A stretch of 12,481 nt of DNA from assembly GCA_021829055.1 (NCBI GenBank), contig JAJZCS010000034.1, positions 1 through 12,481 of the forward strand. Direction: 5' to 3'. Below are positions 1 through 6,690 of this stretch, piece after piece. The notes below the pieces were generated by a model, which was not told where the DNA came from, ran no database searches, and worked only from the letters and a program-made list of their open reading frames with translations. A program made the translations under genes and the position numbers. The stretch comes from Pseudomonadota bacterium (GTDB lineage Bacteria; Pseudomonadota; Alphaproteobacteria; Acetobacterales; Acetobacteraceae). Every line of letters begins with the position of its first letter. Positions within the stretch are counted from its first letter, which is position 1.

Positions 1-233
1 TGAAGGCATTTATTTCGTTGGGCAAGCAATGGGGGTTGAGTGGTTTCGAGGCCGCTGCGCTCCTTGGCGTGTCGGAAAGCACCTGGGACCGAATTAAACG
101 GCGCACCTGGCGTCAACCTCTTTCCCAGGATCAGCTCGCCACGGCTGGACCTCGGGCGCGGCGATTCAGATTGTCCCAAACACCTGAGAGTCATGGCCGC
201 TCCTTCCAGGAGATTGAGGCAATCGACAAGTAG
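1..233 (+). pseudogene. Xre/MbcA/ParS-type antitoxin remnant, N-terminal HTH half only
   Basis: The frame is open from the left edge of the window (first full codon at base 3) to a TAG at 231-233. Residues around WGLSGFEAAALLGVS, then STWDRIK and LSQDQL, resemble the N-terminal helix-turn-helix region of Xre/MbcA/ParS antitoxins, which normally partner RES-domain toxins. In that family LSxDQL leads into a helix of the type RISxLxGIxKxLxxLF and then the C-terminal ParS-like domain. Here the sequence after LSQDQL becomes an unrelated Arg- and Ser-rich tail ending about 30 codons later, and neither other forward frame restores the expected helix. I therefore read it as a truncated or rearranged gene. 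The start may lie upstream; a TTG at 18 is an alternative. No RES toxin is in the window. The family match is from memory of the motif, so confidence is moderate. Confidence 0.45.
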
Positions 234-259
234 GTCAGCTTCCGGCTAGAGCAGCAACC

Positions 260-745
260 ATGAGTGATGAAACCGGCAGCCTCCTGCTCGTGGCAGGGGC
301 ACCGAAGCCCTCTCCTCCCATGTCCATGGCGCTATTGATTGTCGCGCTTGGCGTTATCGGGCCGATGCTGGAGGTTCGCACCGCAGCACCCAACCCGTTT
401 CTGACTGCCATGATCCTCCTGATCTCCGTGGCTGGTATCGTAGCATTTGCCGGCGCACTTGACGGGCGACGCCGCTGGCACAAGGACCGAGCCATACGGG
501 TCCGGGCGGAAATCGGCCCAACCGGTATCATGTTACGGCCGGAACCAGATTGCCAGGAGCATTTCCGGTGGACGGAAATTGCATTGGCACGCGCGTCTCA
601 GACTGCCCTTGTTCTTTATCTCGAGGATGGGGGTCGGCGATGGCGGCGTGTGGTTCGGTATGATGTGCTGGTGACGCCGCTGGCTGCGATTGAGGCCAGC
701 GTTGATTGTGGGTTACGGGGGCGTCTGGGGGGGCGGGATTGTTGA
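260..745 (+). CDS. hypothetical protein with two membrane segments
   Basis: A 161-residue protein of unknown family. It has a short polar N-terminus, two hydrophobic segments (about residues 21-39 and 47-66), a basic stretch (RRRWHKDR, about 70-77) that suggests the loop after the second segment is cytoplasmic, and a soluble C-terminal part of about 85 residues. That part has alternating beta-like segments (GIMLRP, HFRWTEIA, ALVLYLED, WRRVVRYDV). Two N-terminal helices followed by a small beta domain recall YcxB/PH-like membrane proteins, but I cannot confirm this. The ATG at 260 has no clear Shine-Dalgarno sequence; a weak GAG lies at 248-250. The stop at 743-745 directly abuts the PHO box of pstS, so this gene is unlikely to belong to the pst operon. 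Confidence 0.6.
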   Translation: MSDETGSLLLVAGAPKPSPPMSMALLIVALGVIGPMLEVRTAAPNPFLTAMILLISVAGIVAFAGALDGRRRWHKDRAIRVRAEIGPTGIMLRPEPDCQEHFRWTEIALARASQTALVLYLEDGGRRWRRVVRYDVLVTPLAAIEASVDCGLRGRLGGRDC

Positions 746-763
746 TTGTCATCAAACCTTCAT
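746..763 (+). promoter_or_regulatory. PHO box (PhoB binding site) upstream of pstS
   Basis: The sequence has two 7-base direct repeats, TTGTCAT (746-752) and CCTTCAT (757-763), separated by 4 bases (CAAA). The PhoB consensus is two copies of CTGTCAT with a 4-base spacer; the first repeat matches 6 of 7 and the second 5 of 7. The repeats start one base after the stop codon of the preceding gene and 105 bases upstream of the pstS ATG, which is a sensible place for a phosphate-starvation activator site. I see no strong -10 hexamer downstream. Activation by PhoB under phosphate limitation is inferred. Confidence 0.6.
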
Positions 764-867
764 GGAAAGCTGGTCGCGCTGTTGTGGTACTTCGCCTAGG
801 AAGCGCTTGGCCGGGGTGACGTATCCCGGAGTCGGACGTTTATCATAACCGAGAGGGGTATCCCGCG

Positions 868-1944
868 ATGCGATTTGACCAATCGATGAGGTGCGTGACG
901 CTGCGCCGTGCGGCGGCAGCGATGGTGCTGGTTGCCGGTCTGGGCATGGGCGTGGCCCGGGCTGCCAGCGTCACCCTGACTGAAACCGGATCGACGCTGC
1001 TTTATCCGCTGTTCAACATCTGGGTACCGCCTTTCGAGAAAGCGCATCCGGGGATCCGGGTGACAACCCAGGGGACGGGGTCGGGAACCGGCATTGCCCA
1101 AGCGATTTCGGGGCTGGTGCAGATTGGTGCCTCTGACGCGTATATGTCGGACGCGCAGCTCAAGCAGCACCCGAACATTCTCAACATTCCGCTGGCGATT
1201 TCTGCGCAGGCGATCAACTACAATCTGCCGGGGCTCAATAACCGGCATCTGAAGCTGTCTGGCCCGGTTCTCGCCGGCATTTATACTGGCAAGATCACCC
1301 GCTGGAATGATCCTGCGATCGAAAAGCTCAACCCGGGTGTTCCGCTTCCCAACCACAAAATCATTCCGGTTCATCGGACGGACGGGTCGGGAGACACATT
1401 CATCTTCAGCCAGTATCTTTCGTTTTCGACGCCGGCGTGGGCGAATTCGGTTGGCTATGGAACCACGGTGTCGTGGCCTGCGGTTCCCGCCGGCCTGGGC
1501 GCGCAAGGCAATCCCGGCATGGTTGAAGCCCTGAAGCAGAACCCTTACGCGATTGCCTATATTGGCGTGTCCTTCCACGCGGAGGTCAGCCGCGCTCATC
1601 TTGGCAAGGCCATGCTCGAGAACCGAGCGGGCCATTTCGTTCTGCCGACGGCAAAGACGATCAGCGCTGCCGCCAGTGAACTGGTCAGCAAGACGCCGGC
1701 TGACGAGCGGATCAGCCTGGTCTTCGCAACTGGCGCCGAAAGCTACCCGATCATCAATTACGAGTATGCCATCGTCAACGCCCGGCAGCCCAACGCGGAA
1801 ACGGCCAACGCCGTCAAGGCCCTTCTCACCTGGGCCAGCAACGAGGGCAACAACCCTCAATACCTCAAACAGGTGGAGTTCATGGCACTGCCAGCCTCGA
1901 TCAGGACCTTGTCAGCCGACCAGATTGCCAAAATTCACGGCTGA
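868..1944 (+). CDS. pstS: phosphate ABC transporter, periplasmic phosphate-binding protein PstS
   Basis: PstS captures inorganic phosphate in the periplasm and delivers it to the PstC-PstA channel. The protein has 358 residues. It starts with a Sec signal peptide: basic residues to about 14, a hydrophobic core at 15-30 and a likely cleavage after AxA near residue 32. The mature part shows PstS hallmarks: ETGSTLLYP (about 39-47), QGTGSGTGIAQ (68-78), GASDAYMSD (88-96), YTGKITRWNDP (139-149) and HRTDGSGDTFIFSQYL (169-184). The last segment carries the Arg-Thr-Asp-Gly-Ser-Gly phosphate-binding loop. The ATG at 868 has a purine-rich ribosome site (AGAGGGG, 852-858) 9 bases upstream; an ATG at 886 is a less likely alternative. 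A PHO box lies upstream and a hairpin terminator separates the gene from pstC. Confidence 0.95.
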   Translation: MRFDQSMRCVTLRRAAAAMVLVAGLGMGVARAASVTLTETGSTLLYPLFNIWVPPFEKAHPGIRVTTQGTGSGTGIAQAISGLVQIGASDAYMSDAQLKQHPNILNIPLAISAQAINYNLPGLNNRHLKLSGPVLAGIYTGKITRWNDPAIEKLNPGVPLPNHKIIPVHRTDGSGDTFIFSQYLSFSTPAWANSVGYGTTVSWPAVPAGLGAQGNPGMVEALKQNPYAIAYIGVSFHAEVSRAHLGKAMLENRAGHFVLPTAKTISAAASELVSKTPADERISLVFATGAESYPIINYEYAIVNARQPNAETANAVKALLTWASNEGNNPQYLKQVEFMALPASIRTLSADQIAKIHG

Positions 1945-1959
1945 ACCAAACCCGAAGCA

Positions 1960-1988
1960 CCCTTCCGGCTTCGCCGGAAGGGGTTTTT
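1960..1988 (+). terminator. hairpin terminator/attenuator between pstS and pstC
   Basis: A perfect 10-bp stem (1960-1969 with 1973-1982) closes a 3-base loop and is followed by G and five T (1984-1988). This is the form of a rho-independent terminator. It starts 15 bases after the pstS stop and ends 17 bases before the pstC ATG. No promoter is evident between it and pstC, so it probably acts as a partial terminator. That would make pstS mRNA more abundant than pstCA mRNA, fitting the need for excess binding protein over membrane permease. Confidence 0.8.
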
Positions 1989-2005
1989 CGTCTAAAGACG
2001 GCATC

Positions 2006-2980
2006 ATGAAAAACCTGACGCCGTTCAGACTCTCTTTGGCCGGATTAGCCCTGGTCATTCCATGCGCTTTGATCTCCATCGTCTTCTTTCTGACGACATA
2101 TTCATGGAAGGCGATTGGCTTTAACGGGTTCGGTTTTCTTGGCACGATCAACTGGAGCCTTGGGAATCTCTACGCTAATCCCGTTCATCAACATGGATAC
2201 CTCGTCCCTCCAGGAGCAAAGTACGGCATCTTGGCGTTCATCGTCGGAACGCTTCTATCGTCATTTCTTGCGATCCTGTTTGCTGTCCCGATAAGCATCG
2301 GCACCGCAATGTTTCTGGCTGAAAAGGCTCCCGCCAATCTGCGCACTGCCCTGACGATGATCGTCGAGCTAGTCGCCGTCGTGCCGAGTGTCGTCTTCGG
2401 CTTATGGGGCATCTTCGTATTGGTGCCACTGATCGCCCACGTTATCGGCCCAGCGATCACGGCGACCCTCGGCTTCATCCCTTTTTTTAATATGAACAAC
2501 AGTACAGGCAGTGGCTACGGCCTCTTGGCTGCCTCCATCGTACTGGCTTTAATGATAACACCGATTATCGCGACAACGCTCTATGATGCGTTGGACCAAG
2601 TGCCGCGCGAACTCCGCGAATCGGCCTATGCACTCGGGGCAACGCACTTTGAGGTCGTTACAGGCACAATGTTGCCGACGGTACGTGTGACGCTGATCGG
2701 TGCAATCGTTCTGGCACTGGGCCGGGCACTTGGCGAGACCATGGCTGTGCTGATGGTCTCTGGTGGAGCCCTCAACTATCTTCCCGGCACGCTCTTCACG
2801 CCAATCAGTACAATGGCTGCCTTCATTCTTTCACAGCTCGACAGCGCGTTACAGGATCCAAGCGAAATGGCCGTTAAGTCTCTGGCCGAGATAGCGTTAG
2901 TCCTATTTGTCATCACGGTTATCGTGAACGCCGCTGCACGGCTGCTGGCTCGAGGTACCATCCGTGTCATTCAGCTCTGA
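2006..2980 (+). CDS. pstC: phosphate ABC transporter permease PstC
   Basis: PstC is one half of the inner-membrane channel of the high-affinity phosphate importer. The 324-residue protein has about six hydrophobic spans (near 8-30, 74-103, 117-145, 171-191, 230-252 and 295-312). The MetI-type permease coupling helix is clear: RESAYALGATHFEVV at about 204-218 followed by LP at 223-224, which contacts the ATPase, then ALGRALGETMAV at about 237-248 as in PstC proteins. The start is placed at the ATG at 2006, after the terminator hairpin. The frame is open upstream into pstS, but that part is antisense-free nonsense relative to PstC and lacks homology. Only a weak AAAGACG at 1994-2000 could serve as ribosome site. 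The 3' end overlaps pstA by 17 bases. Confidence 0.93.
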   Translation: MKNLTPFRLSLAGLALVIPCALISIVFFLTTYSWKAIGFNGFGFLGTINWSLGNLYANPVHQHGYLVPPGAKYGILAFIVGTLLSSFLAILFAVPISIGTAMFLAEKAPANLRTALTMIVELVAVVPSVVFGLWGIFVLVPLIAHVIGPAITATLGFIPFFNMNNSTGSGYGLLAASIVLALMITPIIATTLYDALDQVPRELRESAYALGATHFEVVTGTMLPTVRVTLIGAIVLALGRALGETMAVLMVSGGALNYLPGTLFTPISTMAAFILSQLDSALQDPSEMAVKSLAEIALVLFVITVIVNAAARLLARGTIRVIQL

Positions 2981-3857
2981 TTCGCCGGATCTCGAACTTG
3001 TGCACCGCCCACGTTCGGGTCAGACATCGCTCGAGACGAGGCGTTATCTCATTAACATCATCGGTTGGAGTCTCTGCACCATCGCCTTCTTGCTGGTAGC
3101 AATTCCCATGGGGGATCTCATCCTGACCATTGCGGTCAAAGGTGCATCAGCGATGTCGCTTAAGATATTCACCACATCAAGCAACGGTATGACTGGCGGG
3201 CTCTTGAACGCCATTGTTGGCACACTCGTACTCTCACTTGGGTCGCTGGTCTTTGCAGTTCCAATCGGCGTAGGGGGTGGCGTGTACTTGTCGGAATACG
3301 GGCAGAACCACCTTGGCGCAGCGATCCGTTTTCTGGCTGATACCCTGACGGGCACACCTTCGATCGTGCTGGGTTATTTCGCATACATTACGATGGTGAT
3401 CGGTCTGGGGTGGAAATTTTCTGTTCTTGCCGGCTCCATCACGCTGGCGATCATGGTTGTTCCTTATCTGGCGAGGATTACAGAGTTGTCGCTCCGGCGC
3501 GTCCCGACCACGATGCGGGAGGCAGCTTACGCCTTGGGCGCCAAAGATCGAACTGTCGCGCTCCGGGTCGTCCTAGCGGCGGCATTGCCAGGTGTAATGA
3601 CATCTGTATTGCTTTCCCTCGCAATTTCCGTTGGGGAAACGGCGCCGCTGATTTATACCGCTGGCTGGTCGAACTACCTCTGGACCGGAAGATTGACGCA
3701 CGCACCGGTCGGCTATCTGACCTACGTCATCTGGACATTCATCAACGAGCCAAGCGAAAAATCCCACGCGCTCGCGTTCGCGGCTGCTCTCTTGGTCATG
3801 CTGGTTGTACTCACCATAAACGTCAGTGTCAGGTTTATCCTGCGTAAACGCACCTGA
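2964..3857 (+). CDS. pstA: phosphate ABC transporter permease PstA
   Basis: PstA pairs with PstC to form the membrane channel for phosphate. The 297-residue protein has an N-terminal cytoplasmic tail of about 30 residues, then about six spans (near 31-58, 79-105, 131-150, 153-172, 206-232 and 268-290). The coupling helix REAAYALGAKDRTVALRVV lies at about 185-203, followed by LP at 208-209. TLTGTPSIVLGYFAY (127-141) and SVGETAPLIYTAG (222-234) are typical PstA segments. The start is a GTG at 2964 inside the end of pstC, with GAGG at 2952-2955 eight bases upstream, so translation is probably coupled to pstC. The next gene in an ordinary pst operon, the ATPase pstB, is missing: pstA ends 9 bases before the stop of an opposing gene. 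Confidence 0.93.
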   Translation: MSFSSDSPDLELVHRPRSGQTSLETRRYLINIIGWSLCTIAFLLVAIPMGDLILTIAVKGASAMSLKIFTTSSNGMTGGLLNAIVGTLVLSLGSLVFAVPIGVGGGVYLSEYGQNHLGAAIRFLADTLTGTPSIVLGYFAYITMVIGLGWKFSVLAGSITLAIMVVPYLARITELSLRRVPTTMREAAYALGAKDRTVALRVVLAAALPGVMTSVLLSLAISVGETAPLIYTAGWSNYLWTGRLTHAPVGYLTYVIWTFINEPSEKSHALAFAAALLVMLVVLTINVSVRFILRKRT

Positions 3858-3866
3858 CCGGAAACC

Positions 3867-4781
3867 TTAATGGACCAGAATATAGTGCATCGTCGCAATA
3901 ATACGTTCGCGTTTTGCATTTGTGTGAGGAGGGAACGGCGGCACATGGACACCGCGGAACAAGCCAAGCCAGGCCATATCCAGCAGCGGCGCCCCTGAAC
4001 CGGATATCAGACGCAGATCCCTTACGCTTCCATCAGGTAAAACCGTCATCGTTATTGTAACTTTACCCTGCTCGCCATTCTCGGCTGCGCCCTCTGGATA
4101 ATATTTATGTTCGTTAACCCATCGAGTAAATTCGCTTTCCCAATCCGGGCCAGCCTTTCCCTTGAAGGTAATCGCCGGCGCCCTGTGTGAGAGATCCGAC
4201 TGGGATAGCTGAAGATCAAGCGGCCCATTGATTCTGGTAGGGGGAGCGGGAGCGTGAACTCCAGAACCAAACGACATTCCATTCATCACCAGATATCGTG
4301 GAGAAGGGACGTGGCGATGCTCGACGCTCTTTGGCGGGGAAGAATGTGGATGCGGCTGTGGCGTGGGGACATGATTGGGCTGCGTGACCGGCAGGGATTG
4401 ACGTGGTGCGCCCAGCCGAACTTCAGGCTGCGCCACAGCGGCCGGAGGTGGTAGAGATGGTGCCGGCCCGCTATTCGCGGCCATTGCTGGCGCCCCATGA
4501 ACCTGGGATTCTGGCGCAGCGTTTTCTTGGCCCGACTTTGTCAGCCCTGTGGACTGGAAGACCACGGCGATCCCCGGCTGCGCCGGTGGCGCGGGCAGGC
4601 GAGATCGCTGGATGGCAAGAATTAGAAATGCAATAACGAGTGCGTGAAAAGCAAGCGAGACCGGCAGGGGAAGTAGAGGTTTTCGCGGTTTATCCCGGAT
4701 GGGCCCGACAGGCTCATCGGCACCGCCGAGTCTCCGCTCGGCGGGGGGTTCCACTTGAACGCGGCGTGGGACGTTGATCAT
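3867..4781 (-). CDS. TonB-like energy transducer
   Basis: TonB proteins pass energy from the proton-driven ExbB-ExbD motor to outer-membrane receptors for iron complexes and other scarce solutes. This 304-residue protein has the full layout: a cytoplasmic N-terminus of about 38 residues, one membrane helix at about 39-57, a long Pro-rich periplasmic spacer (about 63-185) and a C-terminal TonB domain (about 213-304) with WESEFTRWVNEHKYYP, VTITMTVLPDGSV and a PPFPP segment. Ser42 and His46 in the helix form the SxxxH pattern of TonB that contacts ExbB/ExbD. No exbB or exbD is adjacent, and no TonB-dependent receptor, so the partner is unknown. It follows the glycine-zipper gene after 54 bases and may share its transcript. 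The ATG at 4781 lacks a clear ribosome site. I leave the symbol empty because several TonB paralogues are common. Confidence 0.8.
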   Translation of the reverse strand: MINVPRRVQVEPPAERRLGGADEPVGPIRDKPRKPLLPLPVSLAFHALVIAFLILAIQRSRLPAPPAQPGIAVVFQSTGLTKSGQENAAPESQVHGAPAMAANSGPAPSLPPPAAVAQPEVRLGAPRQSLPVTQPNHVPTPQPHPHSSPPKSVEHRHVPSPRYLVMNGMSFGSGVHAPAPPTRINGPLDLQLSQSDLSHRAPAITFKGKAGPDWESEFTRWVNEHKYYPEGAAENGEQGKVTITMTVLPDGSVRDLRLISGSGAPLLDMAWLGLFRGVHVPPFPPHTNAKRERIIATMHYILVH

Positions 4782-4835
4782 CGACAGTGTCGTCTGGCGC
4801 GGCCTAGCCGGAACCGCCTGACACGCTTGCAGAAA

Positions 4836-5348
4836 TCAATAGCCTGGAGGTGAGTAATAACCCGGAGACGGGTACGAGTAACCATTATATGCTGGGGGAG
4901 GCGCTGACATCCGCTCCCCGTGACCAACCATACACTGTGCATAGGCGATGTTATATTGCGCCTGCATATTCCCCGCCGCGTTCTGGGCAACACCACCACC
5001 GTTGGCTGCCCCTAGCATAAGGCCCGAACCACCGCCAATTGCTGCTCCGGCTCCCGCATTGCCGGCGCCTGCACCGATTAGCGCTCCGATCGCTGCGCCA
5101 AGCAACGTGCCTCCAACCATGCTGCTGTTCGCCGCCTGGGTTGCTGCTTGCGGCTGATTCGCGACCATCTGTTGCGCGTAATAGCGACAAGCCTGGTCAT
5201 TGCGTTGAAAAGCGGAAAAGCTTTGGCCCGGAGCGGGCATGGCAACAACCGTCGGGCCCGAGGGCGGAGGCACCGTACACGCGCCGAGCAAAGCCACCAA
5301 AGTCATGACCGAAACCGACCGGATCGGCACCGGAAAAGAATGGCGCAT
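4836..5348 (-). CDS. glycine-zipper lipoprotein
   Basis: The 170-residue product starts with a lipoprotein signal peptide: basic N-terminus, hydrophobic core and lipobox LGAC with Cys24 as the lipidation site. Residues about 77-119 are a Gly/Ala-rich glycine zipper (repeats of GxxxG such as GAAIGALIGAGAG) expected to pack as a membrane-inserting hairpin. The C-terminus (about 149-170) is Pro/Tyr/Gly-rich, ending in repeated YP-like and PGY units. Glycine-zipper lipoproteins are found in the outer membrane, with roles mostly unknown. I chose the ATG at 5348 because ACGGAGAA ends 4 bases before it and the signal peptide starts there; the frame is open to an ATG at 5426, but that adds 26 residues before the signal peptide. 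It lies about 100 bases downstream of dnaJ and upstream of the tonB-like gene on the same strand. Confidence 0.75.
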   Translation of the reverse strand: MRHSFPVPIRSVSVMTLVALLGACTVPPPSGPTVVAMPAPGQSFSAFQRNDQACRYYAQQMVANQPQAATQAANSSMVGGTLLGAAIGALIGAGAGNAGAGAAIGGGSGLMLGAANGGGVAQNAAGNMQAQYNIAYAQCMVGHGERMSAPPPAYNGYSYPSPGYYSPPGY

Positions 5349-5375
5349 TGTGTTCTCCGTGGGGGTCATGTCAGC

Positions 5376-5403
5376 GATATAAGACAAGAATCTCTCTCCG
5401 CAA
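5376..5403 (-). promoter_or_regulatory. possible promoter of the glycine-zipper gene
   Basis: Read on the minus strand, TTGCGG (5403-5398) and TATATC (5381-5376) are separated by 16 bases, resembling a sigma-70 promoter. Transcription would start near 5370, just upstream of the ATG at 5348 and downstream of the alternative ATG at 5426. This would also support the shorter start. It is a pattern match only. Confidence 0.3.
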
Positions 5404-5449
5404 AGTAAGAGAAAGCAACGGCGCATACTTCAGTAAAGCGCGGCACCAA

Positions 5450-6583
5450 TCACAGCCCCTCAAAGAATTCGCGGACTTTTGAAAAGAAGCCTTCGTGTTC
5501 CGGGCTGCTGGAAGAATGCGTAGCCGCCTCGCGCTCGAACTCTTCCAGAAGCTCACGCTGTCGCCGCGTCAGGTTCTGTGGCGTCTCTACCGCAACCTGG
5601 ATATACATGTCACCGCGCTGAGAGCTGCGCAAGACCGAAAACCCCTTCCCACGAAGGCGAAATTGATCACCGGTCTGAGTGCCGGGTGGAATCTTAACAC
5701 GGGCTCGCGTGCCATCAATCGAAGGAACTTCGATCTCGCCACCAAGGGCTGCTTGACTCATCCTTAGCGGCACGCGGCAGAAGATATTAGCCCCGTCACG
5801 CTGAAAAATCGGGTGTGGGCGAACTGCAACATGAACGTAAAGATCACCAGGCGGGGCGCCTCTACCACCGGCGTCTCCTTCTCCGGAAAGCCGAATCCGC
5901 GTTCCATCCTCAACTCCGGAAGGAATGGTAACTGATAGCGTGCGCTCGCGTGGTACGGTTCCAGCGCCGCTGCAGACCCGGCAAGGGTTGCGTACGGAAC
6001 GCCCTGAACCAGAGCAAGTCGGGCATGTCCGCTCGACCATGAAGAAGCCCTGCTGGGCCCGAATCCGGCCAGCACCGTTACACGTAGAGCAGACATCCGC
6101 ACTTGCCTGCGCGTCGGCAGAGCCGGTTCCGCGACAAGCATCACAATTGACGCGTGTCTGAACACGAATTTCGGTTTTCGTTCCAGTGAAGGCCTGGGTG
6201 AGATCGATTTCAACGCCGGTTCGTAGATCAGCGCCAGTGCGCTGCGCACGCGTGCCGCTGCGCCGCCCACCCATTGCCTCGCCGAACATCTGCTCGAAAA
6301 TATCGCCAAGCCCACCTTCAAATCCAAAACCGCCCGGCCCAGCGCTTGGCCCGCCATTTTCGAACGCAGCATGACCGAAGCGGTCGTAAGCAGCGCGCTT
6401 CTGGTCGTCCTTAAGAAGGTCGTAAGCTTCGTTGATCTCCTTGAACTTATGTTCTGCCCCGTGATCACCAGGATTGCGGTCGGGGTGGTATTGCATTGCA
6501 AGTTTACGGTAGGCTTTTTTCAGCTCATCAGGTGACGCGCCGCGAGCAACACCAAGAACATCATAAAAATCACGCTTTGCCAT
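5450..6583 (-). CDS. dnaJ: chaperone protein DnaJ (Hsp40)
   Basis: DnaJ binds unfolded proteins and stimulates ATP hydrolysis by DnaK. The 377-residue protein has the full type I layout: J domain (about 1-70) with the HPD motif at 33-35, a Gly/Phe-rich linker (about 75-105), a zinc-binding region with four CxxCxGxG repeats (Cys pairs at 147/150, 165/168, 187/190 and 201/204), and the C-terminal substrate-binding domains. Length is normal for the family. The start [12 protein letters not shown] is typical; its ribosome site is weak. It lies 107 bases downstream of dnaK, with a hairpin between that may lower its expression relative to dnaK. Confidence 0.97.
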   Translation of the reverse strand: MAKRDFYDVLGVARGASPDELKKAYRKLAMQYHPDRNPGDHGAEHKFKEINEAYDLLKDDQKRAAYDRFGHAAFENGGPSAGPGGFGFEGGLGDIFEQMFGEAMGGRRSGTRAQRTGADLRTGVEIDLTQAFTGTKTEIRVQTRVNCDACRGTGSADAQASADVCSTCNGAGRIRAQQGFFMVERTCPTCSGSGRSVRNPCRVCSGAGTVPRERTLSVTIPSGVEDGTRIRLSGEGDAGGRGAPPGDLYVHVAVRPHPIFQRDGANIFCRVPLRMSQAALGGEIEVPSIDGTRARVKIPPGTQTGDQFRLRGKGFSVLRSSQRGDMYIQVAVETPQNLTRRQRELLEEFEREAATHSSSSPEHEGFFSKVREFFEGL

Positions 6584-6631
6584 AATCCGATTTCAGTCCC
6601 AGAGAGCGGTACGGCGCCGATGGCAACGACG

Positions 6632-6659
6632 AAAGCCCGAGCCGCAAGCGGCCCGGGCT
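6632..6659 (-). terminator. hairpin between dnaK and dnaJ, probable partial terminator
   Basis: An 11-bp GC-rich stem (6634-6644 with 6649-6659, one G-U wobble on the minus-strand transcript) closes a 4-base loop at 6645-6648. On the minus strand it is followed by only a short T run (TTT counting the last stem base), so it is probably an attenuator or an mRNA-stabilising structure rather than a full stop. It lies about 30 bases after the dnaK stop codon. Confidence 0.5.
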
Positions 6660-6690
6660 CTTCTTGGATACGACACCGTCGATGACGCAA

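Noticed and set aside
796..1860. 354-codon open frame on the minus strand opposite pstS
   Set aside because: It is a shadow of pstS: Arg-rich, without recognisable motifs, and in a GC-rich gene where such antisense frames are common.
1553..2005. Upstream extension of the pstC frame into pstS
   Set aside because: The extra residues overlap pstS out of frame, are Arg/Ser-rich and cross the terminator hairpin. The PstC homology starts at the ATG at 2006.
5349..5426. Longer start for the glycine-zipper lipoprotein at 5426
   Set aside because: It would place 26 residues before a normal lipoprotein signal peptide, and the GGAG ribosome site supports the ATG at 5348.
5764..6501. 245-codon minus-strand frame overlapping dnaJ
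   Set aside because: Same strand but a different frame from the clear DnaJ protein; no recognisable motif.
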